Below are positions 63,978 to 64,000 of a stretch of 64,000 nt of DNA, one piece after another. Origin of the DNA: Niveispirillum fermenti. Lineage in GTDB: Bacteria; Pseudomonadota; Alphaproteobacteria; Azospirillales; Azospirillaceae. Position numbers and translations under genes: made by a program. The stretch is from positions 14,665-78,664 of the forward strand of contig NZ_JBLTXA010000022.1 in the NCBI RefSeq assembly GCF_048066175.1, read 5' to 3'. Under the pieces are notes generated by a model, which was not told the origin of the DNA, made no database searches, and worked only from the letters and a program-made list of their open reading frames with translations. The first letter of the stretch is position 1. Each line of letters opens with the position of its first letter.

Positions 63978-64000
63978 ATACTATTTTGCGGTGACCAGAG
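63978..64000. repeat. Five-hairpin repeat, copy 2 (cut by window edge)
   Basis: Bases 63978-63999 are the exact reverse complement of 6058-6079, the outer end of the repeat copy next to ilvD. As with copy 1, the outer end faces a stop codon (cobT, 21 bp away). The rest of the element would lie past the window. Confidence 0.6.

Overview
The window looks like chromosomal DNA of a high-GC alphaproteobacterium, most likely Rhodospirillales (Azospirillum/Niveispirillum-like). This rests on the gene order, the aerobic cobaltochelatase genes cobS/cobT, alphaproteobacterial families (DUF3576, PpsR/DUF299, SirB1, a Fur/Mur regulator) and parS sites of sequence TGTTTCACGTGAAACA. The assignment is inferred from gene content, not from rRNA. 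There is no prophage, IS element, rRNA, tRNA or CRISPR array. Almost everything is housekeeping, with about 66 genes at close to 90% coding density.

Layout. 1-5 kb: gyrB (3' end just outside the window), recF and dnaN, all on the minus strand and without dnaA. 5-12.5 kb: TetR regulator, a five-hairpin intergenic repeat, ilvD, MFS transporter, exonuclease III, alpha/beta hydrolase, GT4 glycosyltransferase. 12.5-17.6 kb: DUF3576 lipoprotein, leuS, lptE, holA. 17.7-24.3 kb: ACT and NTF2-like genes, then parB-parA-rsmG-mnmG-mnmE. 24.3-29 kb: [2Fe-2S] protein, a small MKVTIDI protein, YyaL/DUF255, dienelactone hydrolase, quinone oxidoreductase. 29-32.7 kb: dnaQ-coaE-aroE-maf-ppsR, a tight minus-strand operon pointing away from the next region.

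32.74-33.18 kb is the best candidate for the chromosomal replication origin. It lies between ppsR and hemE, as in Caulobacter and Rickettsia, and holds one perfect and three near-perfect DnaA boxes next to an A+T-rich tract. Four parS sites (20.9, 24.3, 29.0 and 41.7 kb) and parAB surround it, so this is an origin-proximal segregation domain. Right of the origin, genes run mostly on the plus strand: hemE, a degenerate ferrochelatase-like gene, an Nfu scaffold, a Bax-like glucosaminidase gene, rutE.

38-64 kb is a mixed region: ihfB, a guanidinium exporter behind a strong guanidine-II (mini-ykkC) riboswitch candidate, SirB1, gshB, DUF885, a secreted nucleosidase, phhB, a small metalloprotease, a ribbon-helix-helix regulator with palindromic upstream sites, a thioesterase, a pentapeptide-repeat/PilZ-like fusion, DUF599, a short Hsp70, an HTH gene, fur/mur, GST/glyoxalase, LysR, glnD, phasin-like, bolA, a DMT permease, a J-domain protein, cobS and cobT.

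The most interesting non-coding signals are the origin, a 40-bp perfect palindrome centred on a parS site, the guanidine-II riboswitch, the five-hairpin repeat (a second copy is cut by the right edge), a 121-nt three-way-junction RNA candidate near 45.6 kb, and a leuS-lptE leader with competing pairings. The most interesting protein observation is the ferrochelatase-like gene next to hemE, which lacks the catalytic histidine.
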